Below, piece after piece: positions 36,933 to 47,578 of a DNA stretch of 64,000 nt; position 1 is the first letter of the stretch; every line of letters begins with the position of its first letter. This stretch comes from Orobanche coerulescens. Lineage: Eukaryota > Streptophyta > Magnoliopsida > Lamiales > Orobanchaceae. The stretch is from contig CM065812.1 of NCBI GenBank assembly GCA_033398695.1, forward strand, positions 135,848,858 through 135,912,857, given 5' to 3'. Both the position numbers and the translations under genes were made by a program. The notes below the pieces were generated by a model. It was not told the DNA's origin, did not search any database, and was given only the letters and a program-made list of their open reading frames with translations.

Positions 36933-38621
36933 ATGACAATGAACCCACTCGCTATACTACTTGAAAAGAACGTCCTGACTGGTCCGAACTATGTACACTG
37001 GATTCGGAACTGGAGGATTGTCCTCACTTGGAAATGCTGGGATACGTCTTGGAGGCGGATATTCCAGCAGATCCTGCAAGAACCCGAGCCAATAAGGAAG
37101 ATGTCGATGCCCATAAGAAATGGATAAAAGACAACGTAAGAGTGCGGGGGTACATGTTAGGCTCAATGACGAATGAGCTTCAACTTGCCCATAAAAAGAT
37201 GATGTCTTCGAGAGCTATCTTAGCGCACCTGGCTGAGCTCTATGTAGAACATAGTTGAACTGCTAGATATGAGATATCAAAGCAATTAATTGGCGCCAGG
37301 ATGAAAGAAGGAGAGAAGGTTGGGGACCATGTCCTCAAAATGATCTCTATGATTGAGAGATTGAAAGCTCTTGATTTCCAGATGCATGCATCTCTCCAAA
37401 CTGACCTTATCCTGCAGTCACTTCCTGACTCCTTTTCCCAATTTGTCATGAACTTCAACTGCAATGAGATTGCAAGCAATTTAGCTGGGCTAATGAACAA
37501 ACTGATGATTGCACAGTCTCAGATGAAGATAAAGGGAAAAGAAGCTGCACTTGTGATTTCTTCTGGGACTTGGAAGTCCAAGAATAATAAGAAAAAGAAC
37601 AAAAAGCAGTTAGGTCCAATATCCAAGATTGATAAGGGAAAGGGCAAGGCCCCGATGGTTCAAAAGAGCAAGAGGGCCAAGAAAATGGATGTATGCCTCA
37701 ATTTCGGTGAGCTAGGCCACTGGAAGAGGTACTGTACAAAGCTTGACCATAATGCGCCTTCAGGTACGGAACTACTGGTTTTAGAAACAAATTATTCTGT
37801 AACTGTATATTCTACTTCTTGGATACTTAATTCTGATGCGAGTTCTCACATTTGTACAATGAATCAGGATCTGGAACGAAGTAGGAAGCTGGATTTAGGG
37901 GAGGTGATGGTCACCGTCGGAATTGGACATAATGTCGAGGCTTCTGATATTGGATTCCTTATGTTGAATTTAGAATCTGGTTTTATTTAGAATTTAGATG
38001 ATGTACTTGTTTTGCCCAAGGGGCACAAGAATATTGTATCAATTCCGGTCATGGACCGAAAGGGATTTTACTTCTTTATTAAAGATGGATACTGTCGTTC
38101 TTATTTCAGAAATAAATTGGTTGGTACTGCTACATTATTAAATGGTTTATACCATTTGAATCTAAAGAATAAAACAACTGTGAACACTATAATTAGGAAG
38201 CGTGGTAGGATGAAACAAATCAAGCACTTAAGTGGCATCTTAGACTTGGTCATATTGGTCACACCAAGGTTCATAAAATGGAGAAAGATGGGCTTACGGG
38301 TCCATTGGGATTTGATCCCTATCCAACTTGTGAATCTTGCCTTCAAGGCAAAATGACTAAGTTACCCTTCACAGGGACTTTTGAAAGAGCTACTGAAAAA
38401 CTTGGATTGATCCATACCGATGTCTGTGGCCCTTTTGAAGTGGCACGAGATGGCTTTCAGTATTTCATTACATTCACTGATGACCATAATAGGTATGGGT
38501 TCGTGTACTTAATGAAACACAAGTCTGAAGCTTTTGATAAATTCAAGGAATTTAAAGCCCTAGTTGAAATCAAACAGGTAACCGTGTTAAGACTCTTCGG
38601 TCAGACCAAGGTGGTGGGTAA
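36933..38621 (+). pseudogene. Copia INT4 gag-protease-integrase N half
   Basis: Gag begins at 36933 with the shared frame change near 37027. A private TGA lies at 37256-37258 in the EHSRTAR region. The frame from 37301 covers late gag, the knuckle (from 37694, shared Phe) and a protease in which the catalytic Asp is also lost (LNSDASSHIC, Asn codon 37829-37831). A TAG follows at 37988-37990. One-base losses near 38209 and 38566 shift the frame around the HHCC domain (38278 onward, CESCLQGK) and integrase (HTDVCGPF). The module closes at the shared TAA 38619-38621. Confidence 0.9.
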
Positions 38622-40257
38622 ATGAGTACCGAGTTTGATGACTTCTTAAAAGAACTAGGAATTGTGTCACAATTCACTCCTCTAGCTACTCCACAATTAA
38701 ATGGTGTATCAGAAAGAAGAAACCGAACCTTGTTGGACATGGTTCGCTCCATGCTTAACTACACTGATCTACCAATTTATCCGTGGGCTCATGTGCTCCT
38801 TACTGCTGCACATATCTTGAACATATGTCCTTTCAAATCCATTCCTAAGACTCCACATGAGATGTGGAGAGGTAGAAAATCAAGTCTTAATCACATTAGG
38901 ATTTGGGGATCCCCTGCTTATGTCAAGAAGACTAAAGTAGAGAAATTGGAAGCTAGGTCTATGAAAGGTCGTTTCATAGGATATCCAGGGGATTCTATGG
39001 GATATCTATTCTACATGCACGAAGATCATAGGATCATCATTGCTATACAAGCATACTTCTTGGAAGATCAGTTTATTCAGGAAGGAGGCGCGGGTAGAAA
39101 TATTTCTTTGGAAGAAATAAAAGAAACACCAAATGAGACACCTGTGCAAGATATTAGAACCGAACCTTCTAAAATACAAACACAACCTCGCAAGTCTAGT
39201 AGAATTTCTCAATTACCTGAGAGGTATGGCTATCTGCATCAAGAGGAAGTGGGAGTCCATGAGATGACAAAAAGTAGTCAAGAGAATGATCCTTCTACAT
39301 ACGATCAAGCGATAGTAGATCTTGACTCCGCCAAGTGGCAAGAAGATATGGAAGCTGAGATAGACTCAATGCATGCTAATCAGGTCTGGACTTTAGTAGA
39401 TCGTCCTAAAGGCATAGTGCCTATTGGAAACAAATATATCTATAAAAGAAAGACTGATGGAGATGACAAGGTTGATACCTATAAGGACAGGCTTGTGGCA
39501 AAGGGTTATTCCCAAAGAGAAGGACTCGAATACTTCGAGACCTTCTCGCCTGTAGATATGATTAAGTCTACTCGCATGATGCTTGCCATAGCAGCCCACT
39601 TAGATTATGAAATTTGGCAAATGGATGTGGAAACGACATTCCTAAATGGATTCCTCGAGGAGGAGATTTACATGGAACAACCTAAGGGATTCATATCTCA
39701 AACCAGTATTCATAAAGTATGCAAACTTTAGCGTGCCATTTATGGACTTAAGCAAAGCTTCACGAAGTTGGAATCTTTGTTTTAACGAAATAGTCAAAGA
39801 GTTTGATTTTGTCCAAGACGAAGAGGAGCCCTGTATTTACAAGAAGGTTAGTGGGAGAAAAATTGTGTTCTTAATACTATATGTAGATGACATTCTACTT
39901 ATTGGAAATGATGTAGGAATGCTCAGTTCTGTGAAAGCTTGGCTTTCCAAAGAGTTCTCAATGAAAGACTTGGGAGAAGCAACCTATATTCTGGGTATTC
40001 GCCTATACCAGGATAGAGCGAATAGAATGTTAGGTATTTCCCAAGCCCTCTATATAGAAATGATCCTGAAGCGATTTAGGATGGAAGATTCTAAAAGAGG
40101 GTTCCTTCCTATACAACATGGTACAAAACTTTCTTTAGAGATGTGTCCTCAAAGTGAGGAAAATGGAAAGAAAATGAGTAAGGTGCCCTATGCTTCGGCA
40201 GTAGGTAGCCTCATGTACGCTATGATTTGCACTAGACCGGAAATTGCCTATGTTATG
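38622..40257 (+). pseudogene. Copia INT4 integrase C half-RT, cut by another Copia
   Basis: A 369-codon frame from 38622 covers the integrase Glu region (NGVSERRNRTLLDM), IN tail and RT N part (MDVETTFLNGF), ending at the shared TAG 39729-39731. The shared one-base insertion follows; then ASRSWN, an intact CIYKKV and a YVDD active site are read in the frame used from 39646. RT stops abruptly after EIAYVM at 40257, where the end of a minus-strand Copia LTR begins. RNase H and the terminal LTR of the array are absent from the window. Confidence 0.9.
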
Positions 40258-42246
40258 TGTTGGGATTCGGTGCCTAAAACGAAGGCCCAGCGGAAACGGT
40301 AAAACGAAAATTAATTCGATCCGAATCCCTATGAGGATCGATCGAGCTACGTATATACGAATATATAAACGAAAAGCAAGAGTCGTAAGAAACAAATCCT
40401 CGAAGTCCCTTGATTAAATAGTAACCTTCTCTTGAGCTATTCCCCAAGCTTTGCTTGATCTCTACAAATCCAATCCGCCCCAAGTCCTTGAACGATCCAA
40501 CGCCGAAAGCACCATGTCTCTACTTGCCACGCGCCGGAAAACGACCGGAATGACAATACCCGATTAACCTCTAAGGTTACAACTAGAATCAAGTGATGAA
40601 GCTTTGTATGTTAAGATTATTACACTCTAAGTGTTTTAATCTTACTCTCTCAATATTTTCTCTCAATTTTCTCCAAGAAAAATGAAAGTGAATGAAGAAG
40701 ATGAAGATGAGTGTTAAACTCAAAGTCTATCTCTCTCTCTCCTTTTCTTATTCACGTGTGAAATGCTCCAAAAATGAAGACATGTGAGAGTTAGTCTTCT
40801 TCTCATTCTTTATAAACTTTATAACCACCAAAACAACTCATCTCACATGAGAGGTCTTCCCTACAAGTCATTATCATCCATTATAAAATGGAAACCAAAG
40901 ACCAAAGGGAAGGTTGGTGGAAGGGGGGCGACTATCAAGAAGAAATCGGACAAGTTCGGTTCGTTTCGGACTCCCGCGAGTCCAAACAGATAAACTCCAA
41001 TTCCGTTCCAATGTATTTGTATCAATTAATTAATCCAATTAATTAATCATATCAAACACATAATAACATAATTAATTTCTCCAAGAAATAATTATATTCA
41101 TGAATTAAATTAATCACCCAGTGAAATATTTAATTCATTAGGCCGTAAATCGATTTATCCAATAAATCGATTTAGACATCCAATGTCCCAAATTAGATAT
41201 CCAATATCTAATATTCATAATGAGAGAATTAACTTGATTCATTCCGTCGTCAATCCTAATGCGCGACTCGGTAGGTCCGTCTCAGTCAGCAATGGGAGGA
41301 ACCAAAGAGTAGCAGCACCACCTAGCCAGCCTGGCGGCCTACACTGTAACCCCAACTGAGAACGAATGAATGGGATCATTCAAGAACCATTCTGTCGTGA
41401 ATACCAGTATACGTATAAACCCTTCTTTCAAATGTCCCGATCCAGTTATAGGGTCACGGTCAGTCAAACCCTATCTGTACTTGACGCTATGCATGCGTTA
41501 ATGCAAATCGAGATCATCGAGCTGTCGTGTATCTAATACAACTAGCTCCAACACTTTGGCTAAAGACTTATGATCTCATCTGCCAATAACCGCATAGGAC
41601 ATATAACCCGCTCACTAACGGGAGAAAGAATTCTATCTTGGTATTCACTAGGACCTGCTACTTGCCCGTCAAGATGCACGTCGAGGTTGACCTCCGCCTT
41701 CCGGTTTACAGGGTCGAACTACTCTAATGAAAATCTTGACGTCACAAGCACATTCCTACTAAATCCTCAAGTCGAAGGTTCACGAATACCTATCACAACC
41801 TTTCGATTCCGTCATTGGTGTCCGGTGAAATCCGTGTGACGAATCGAGGGTGAGTCGGTTCGAGTATACTAATCCAATTAGCATACCTATAACGTGTGCT
41901 CCCACTAACCATTAGCGTTCGACCGGCACTCTCCATGTCAAAGAACACGTCATACAAGTCTTCACATAAACTTAACGCCCAATCAAGTTTCATCGACTTG
42001 CGAACGATTAAGTATTTGAGCTATAAACCTTTCCAGTGCCGACCCCCTTATCCAATAAGGAGTGGAACGTTTTGCTCTCAAATACACGGACTAGTTTCTA
42101 TATGTATATTTATGAGTTAGGAATGCCAGTAACTACCAGTAAATAAAGAAACATCCATTGCTTTATATTAGTGATTTACATAATTACAAGTACAATGCCC
42201 TCACTCAATCATCCTCTGAGTGGCATTCGAGGGCATACACCCAACA
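40258..42246 (-). repeat. Minus-strand Copia 3' LTR (1,989 bp)
   Basis: On the plus strand it begins TGTTGGGATTC and ends ACACCCAACA. The polypurine tract, complement of atctcccacttgcactc, lies directly to its right. Its right-hand 60 bp match the start of the array LTRs closely; the middle is clearly diverged. Confidence 0.9.
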
Positions 42247-43434
42247 ATCTCCCACTTGCACTCAATGCCACACACTATGGTATCTAATACCCATGTTCTC
42301 CATATGACGCTCTAAGCTAATCTGAGAAAGTGGCTTGGTCAGTGGATCAGCGACGTAGTCGGATGACTCTACTCTATGCAGCACAATGTATCTCTTTGCG
42401 AACAAATGCTCTTACGAGATGATACTCTCTCTCAATATGTTTGGTACTGTTGTGAAACCTCGGCTCCTAGGCCTGTGCTACCGCTCTAGCAGCGCAGCAC
42501 AAGGTGTCACGTGAAGTTTACCCAGTAACTTCTAAATTCTTCCTTTGGAGGCCTCCGAGGCCGCTGTATACTCAGCCTAACAGGTGGAATTAGAAGTCGC
42601 GCTATACTTGGCACTATGCCAAGATACTGCTCTTCCATTAAGAGTAAATATATCCAGAAGTAGACATATAATCGTATTTCTGTCCTTGGAAGTCCAATAC
42701 AATGAATCCCACCACATTCTGTTCTCCACCACCATATATAAGAATCAGATCTCTTAGTACTTCTAAAGTACTTGAGAACATTCTTTACGGCGGTCTAATG
42801 TTCCCTGTCTGGGTTAGCCCAAAACCTACTTACCACGCTTCCAGTATGTGCAATGTCAGGTCTTATACACAATAAAGTATATGTAAGGCTACCCACTGCC
42901 GAAGCATATGGTATATAACTCATTTCCTTTCATTGTTCCTCATTATGAGGACACATCTTCAAGGTGAGTTTTATTCCATGTCGCATCGGAAGGAACCCTC
43001 TTTAAGATCTAATCTATATAGAGGGCTTGGAAAAAACTTATCATTCTCTTTGATCAATCCCAGTAGAATCGAATCCCAAGAATATAGGTTTCTTCTCCCA
43101 AGTCTTTCATGGAGAAATTACTCGAAAGTCAAGCTTTCCCAGAACTGAGCATTCCCACATCATTTCGTATTAATAGAATGTCATCTATATATAGTACTAA
43201 GGATGCGATCTAGCTCCCACTAACCGTCTTGTATACACAATGTTCCTCTTCATTTTACACGAAGTCAAAATCTTTGACTGCCTTGTCAAAACGAATGTCC
43301 CAACTACATGAAGACTGCTACAGTCTATTTCATGGAGTCTACATCCACCATTGTTAGGTCATTGGTCGTGGGTCGATCTCTTGTTTATCACTTGGAACCT
43401 CGAGGAAACCCAGTTCCTCCAAGTGCATAAAACT
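42247..43434 (-). pseudogene. Minus-strand Copia RT-RNase H, heavily decayed
   Basis: Only scattered matches remain. The complement near 42320-42352 reads as the ADPLTKPLSQ end of RNase H. Near 43080-43240 come fragments equivalent to the SVKAWLSKEF and YIDDILL region of RT. Many indels leave no frame longer than about 70 codons, and the region is shorter than in the array copies. Confidence 0.65.
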
Positions 43435-44423
43435 TTACCTCTCAGGTAATGGAGACACCCTACTTGACCTACAAGGTGGTTTTACTTGTGTTTCAGAAGG
43501 TTTGGTTCCATTTTCTTGCACAGGTATCTCCTCAGGAGTTTCATTGTATTCTTCCAAAGAAATATTTCTACCTGCTCTGCCTTCCTGAATGAATCTCTTC
43601 TTCCAAGAAGTGTGCATGCAAAGCAATAATGATCTTTCGATCTTAGGGCATGTAGAATAGATAACCCATCGACTCAGATGGGAATCCAATGAAACATCTC
43701 CTCACAGACCTCGCTTCCAATTTTGTCCACCTCAGTCTTCTTGACATAGGCAGGATATCCCCAAATCCTATTGTGATTAAGAGTTGGTTTCCTGCCCTCC
43801 CACATCTCATGTGGAGTTTTAGGAACGGATTTGGAAGGACATCTGTTCAAGATGTAGGCGGTAGTCAGGAGTGAATACCCCCACAAGTAAATCGGTAAGT
43901 CAGTATAGCCCAGCATGGAACGGACCATGTTCAACAAGGTCCGGGTCCTTCTTTCAGACACACCATTTAATTGAGGAGTACCTGGAGGTGTTAGTTGTGA
44001 AACTATTCCATGTTCCTTAAGGAACTCATCAAACTCCATACTCATATACTCGCCACCTCGGTCCGACCAAAGTGCTTTGATATGATTACCAGTTTGTTTC
44101 TCGACTAGGGCCTTGAATTCCTGGAATTTCTCAAAGGCCTCGGATTTATGTTTCATTAAGTATACATAACCATACCTAGTATGATTATCCGTAAACGTAA
44201 TGAAATATTGATATCCGTCACGAGCTGCTTCCAAAGCACCACATACATCGGTATGGATTAATCCCAGTTTATCAGCGGCTCTCTCAAAAGTCCCTGTGAA
44301 GGGGGACTTAGTCATTTTGCCGTTAAGGCAAGATTCACTAGTAGGAAACGGATCCGATCCCAATGGACCCATAAGTCCATCCTTTTCCATCTTGTAAACC
44401 TTTGGTCTGACCAACATGACCAA
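43435..44423 (-). pseudogene. Minus-strand Copia integrase
   Basis: A 249-codon frame (43674-44423) reads from YKMEKDGLMGPLGSDP through HTDVCGALEAARDG and LWSDRGGEYMS to NGVSERRTRTLLNMV, so the D, D and E catalytic residues are all present. The GGEYMS position, a TAA in all four array copies, is intact here. The frame changes near 43680 and continues as the IN tail (43435-43689, ISLEEYNETPEE, SSRVSPLPER). A frameshift near 44400 separates it from the gag-protease frame. The HHCC motif is split across that shift, and its CESC appears as SESC. Confidence 0.85.
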
Positions 44424-45729
44424 GTCTAAGATGCCATTTCAAAACTTGATTGGTTTCATCCCTACCACATTTTCTAGTCATAGTATTCACAACTACTTTG
44501 TTGCTGAGATTTAGATGATACAATCCATTTAACAATGTAGCAGTACCCACTAGTTTATTTCTGAAATAAATTTTGTAAGAACCATCACCAATGAAAAATG
44601 AAAAGCCCTTTCGGTCCATGACCGGAATGGATACAATGTTTTTGTGCCCCTTGGGCAAAACAAGTACATCTTCTAAAGTCAAAACAAAGCCGGATTCTAA
44701 ACCCAAAAGAAGTGATCCTATGTCGGTCGCCTCGACACTATGCCCGCTTCTGATTGTGATCATAATTTCTCCAGCTCCAAGCTTCCTACTTTGTTCCAGA
44801 CCCTGATTCATGGTATAAATATGAGAACTAGTACCAGAATCCAGTATCCAAGAAGTAGAAAATATAGTAGCAGAACAATTTGTTTCCAAAACTAAAAGTT
44901 CTGTACCTGAAGAGCCATGAAGAATCGGACAGTCTTTTGCCCAGTGGCCCACCTTACCGCACTTGAGACATGCGTCCTTTTTCTTCTTGTTCTTCGGAAC
45001 CATTGGGGCCTTGCCCTTACCCTTAAGATCCTCGACTTGTGGTCCCATCTGCTTCTTGGTCTTTTTCTTCTTGTTCTTGGACTTCCGAGATCCAGAAGAA
45101 ATCACAAGGGCAGACTCCTTCATCCGCGGAGTCTTCATCTGAGATTGAGCGGTCACAAGTTTGTTCATTAGCCCAGCTAAGTTACATGCAATCTCATTGC
45201 AGTTGAAGTTCATAACAAACTGTGAGAAGGATTTAGGGAGAGACTGTAGGATAAGGTCGGTTTGAAGACAAGTATCCATCTTAAAATCAAGAGCCTCCAA
45301 TCTCTCGATCATGGATATCATTTTGAGGACGTGGTCCCCAACCTTCTCATCTTCCTTCATCCTTGCACCGAACAGTTGCTTGGATATCTCATATCTAGCA
45401 GTTCGACTGTACTCACCATAAAGCTCGGTTAAGTGAGATAGAATCTGCCTAGCAGAAGTCATTTTCTCATGAGCTCTCTGAAGCTCATTAGACATGGAAG
45501 CCATCATATAATCACGGACTTTCACGTCATCCTTAACCCACTTTTCGTGGTTTTCAATCTCTTCCTGATTGGATCTTGTCCGCACTGGAGGCACCGGAAT
45601 GTCCGTATCCAAGACGTATCCCAATGCCTCTATAATGCGGACAATTATCAGATTGCGGAGCCAATCCACAAAGTTAGGTCCCATCAATGTGTTCTTTTCG
45701 ACTAGAATTGCGAGTGGATTCATTGTCAT
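44338..45729 (-). CDS. Minus-strand Copia gag-protease-pre-integrase frame
   Basis: A 463-codon frame starts MTMNPLAILVEKN at 45729, the same start as the array copies, but without their early frameshift. It covers gag (AHEKMTSARQILSHLTELYG, RTARYEISKQLFGARM), a basic linker, an intact CX2CX4HX4C knuckle (CLKCGKVGHWAKDC), the protease motif LDSGTSSHI with the normal DSG, and the start of the pre-integrase domain (LKWHLRLGHVG). The last 20 or so codons are out of frame after a shift near 44400, so integrase must be read separately. Gag would form particles and protease would cleave the polyprotein. This is the best-preserved gag in the window. Confidence 0.87.
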   Translation of the reverse strand: MTMNPLAILVEKNTLMGPNFVDWLRNLIIVRIIEALGYVLDTDIPVPPVRTRSNQEEIENHEKWVKDDVKVRDYMMASMSNELQRAHEKMTSARQILSHLTELYGEYSRTARYEISKQLFGARMKEDEKVGDHVLKMISMIERLEALDFKMDTCLQTDLILQSLPKSFSQFVMNFNCNEIACNLAGLMNKLVTAQSQMKTPRMKESALVISSGSRKSKNKKKKTKKQMGPQVEDLKGKGKAPMVPKNKKKKDACLKCGKVGHWAKDCPILHGSSGTELLVLETNCSATIFSTSWILDSGTSSHIYTMNQGLEQSRKLGAGEIMITIRSGHSVEATDIGSLLLGLESGFVLTLEDVLVLPKGHKNIVSIPVMDRKGFSFFIGDGSYKIYFRNKLVGTATLLNGLYHLNLSNKVVVNTMTRKCGRDETNQVLKWHLRLGHVGQTKGLQDGKGWTYGSIGIGSVSY

Positions 45730-47479
45730 ATTGAGAGTTATGTCTGCATTAAGTATGATAGATTATTAGTGACTCGTTTAATTATGTTCTGAGTATAGAA
45801 TTAAGGTCTTTTCTATTCTTGTTACCCAGCTCCCACTATTTTTATCGGAACAACACACTCCCATGTGAAATCCGGAAGTATTTTCGCCCTACTTCATAGT
45901 GGTGATCGAGTTCTTTATAAATCTTAATAGAGGGCAACCGAACAGGTTTCTAGTCTATTAATTTTCATAAAGTGGTGTCCAAAACCAACCCATCTAATGG
46001 ATGATTCGATCTTCTTTTTCCCCTTGTTCACTCCCCTCAACCTATACGGTTCTATGGTTTGTGAACAAGTTAAGTTTATACCATCGACGCAAATCAGTTT
46101 CACAATTGAATCTTATCCGGCAACCTATGAGGTTTCTAGGGATAAAATTTGCTCCAACCGAAGGCATCCAATGCACTTCCGGTAATTTATCCGTCCTCCC
46201 CGAACGACTACCCCGATAACTCGGAAGCATAGCACATCCAGTTTGGATTTCAATTTCCCGAAAGCTCGATGGAGGGAAGGAAAACCTTGAAACCTTATAA
46301 ACTTAATAATTTGTTGTGGGAGAATTTTCGCGATTAACGTTACACTTTGCACATTAATCATTTTAGCGCATTTGTGGTATTCATACAATATGAAAAAACC
46401 ATTCACAACCTAGTTGCTACCAACATGTGGTTCATGGACCGTTCCTAGAAAACAAAAACTCCGTAATCTAATTACATGTCTTCGTCTTGAATCTTCGTCT
46501 TCTCGAAACGATCTTCCTCCGGTCTTCGTCATTACATATAAATTTTACATCGAAAATTGCATCCTAGATACAAACATTTCTAGTAAAATAAATAGGCTCA
46601 AAACGGCCTTTACAACCCAATCGAATAAAACGAACGATTCAAAACTAAGTCCACGAACCACATCCCCATTCTAAAAGCATTCATCCAATAAATACTATAT
46701 AAATGGAAAGCGTAGAGATACATTGATCCAATCAACAATACGAACCGATCCAATCGATTCACACAATCGGTAATATGATAACGTTCAAAATAATTCGATC
46801 GACCATAAATATTCCAATTAATCAAATATCCCTTATAAAATGAAATACCATAAATCATTTTAATCATATTAAATCTAATTTAATATGCGGGAGATTAATT
46901 TTTAAGAATACACGAAAAAATCGAGCCGGGGCGAAAATGGGCTGCCTGGCCGAGTCACCCCAGGCAGTTTTCCGGCAGACAGGCCTGGCATGGCCGAGTC
47001 ACGCTCGGCAGCTGCCGGCCAGGCACGGCCCGTGTCTCCAAACACGGTCGGGTCTGCTTGGCAGTGACTTGGACAGACTGAGGGACACGACCGAGTCACC
47101 GAGGACACGGTCGAGTCTGCCTGGCAGTGACTAGGCCAGACTGCCGGACACGACCGAGTCACCCAAGACACGGTCGAGTCACTCTCGGCCAGATTACCCT
47201 TTTTGTCCAAAAAATCGTCCGACGACGATTCGGGGCTAGATTTTCGACCGGATATCCAATATCTATATTTTTAGACTTTCATATCTTCAATATAAATCAT
47301 ATTTCCCAGAAATTTAAGATTTATATTTAGACATAAGCTTACGAAAAATACAATTATTACGAACGAAAAACATATACCATAATTATGACTAAAATGATTC
47401 CAAATCATTCACCATCTAATCGAGCATTCCAAATGCCAATATCGTATATACGATCGCAAGACCTACGCTCCGATACCAC
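45730..47479 (-). other. Minus-strand Copia leader with PBS and GC-rich repeat segment
   Basis: The primer-binding site lies at 47467-47478 and reads TGGTATCGGAGC on the minus strand, one change from the site in the array. A GC-rich segment at about 46920-47205 occupies the place of the variable segment of the array, but has different sequence: repeated cacg(a/g)(c/t)cgagtca and gcctggc motifs. Frames through it (46902-47210 and others) look like repeat translation, not genes. The rest is AT-rich and gene-free. Confidence 0.75.
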
Positions 47480-47578
47480 TGTTGGGATTCAGTGCCTAAA
47501 ACGAAGGCCCAGCGGAAACGGTAAAACAAAAATTAATTCGATCCGAATCCCTACGAGGATCGATCGAGCTACGTATAT
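47480..47578 (-). repeat. Minus-strand Copia 5' LTR fragment (99 bp)
   Basis: It matches the first 99 bp of 40258-42246 closely (TGTTGGGATTCAGTGCC...), then breaks off where the Gypsy LTR B starts at 47579. Confidence 0.9.

Larger units (their letters stand above)
11051..40257 (+). mobile_element. Head-to-tail Copia array: four internal regions sharing LTRs
   Basis: The order is LTR1-INT1-LTR2-INT2-LTR3-INT3-LTR4-INT4. The gag ATGs lie at 14604, 22091, 29609 and 36933, spacings of 7,487, 7,518 and 7,324 bp. Every internal junction is exact: each LTR is followed by a primer-binding site and the next LTR is preceded by the tract gagtgcaagtgggagat. The copies differ by many substitutions and private indels, so this is not an assembly duplicate. 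The family looks Angela-like (long TGTTAGGAATAT... LTRs, typical YVDDILLIGND and ADPLIKPL motifs). The array ends in INT4 where a minus-strand Copia starts at 40258. The left junction is in a Gypsy leader. Confidence 0.92.
40258..47578 (-). mobile_element. Minus-strand Angela-like Copia, right LTR cut
   Basis: LTR-internal-LTR structure in reverse: 3' LTR 40258-42246, internal 42247-47479, and 99 bp of the 5' LTR (47480-47578) before a Gypsy LTR takes over. LTR ends and coding motifs show it is a sister subfamily of the array (TGTTGGGTGTATGCC... start, GAATCCCAACA end). It sits in the RT of INT4, so it arrived after the array formed. The left target sequence would be ttatg (40253-40257); the right copy is not in the window. 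Confidence 0.88.

Noticed and set aside
11051..40257. Copia tandem array as a simple assembly duplication
   Set aside because: Each unit has private deletions (44 bp in INT1, 32 bp in INT2, about 185 bp in INT3), private stops and many substitutions.
46902..47210. 102-codon minus-strand frame with repeated Cys/Ser-Pro motifs
   Set aside because: It is a translation of GC-rich leader repeats. Frames of similar length exist on the other strand.
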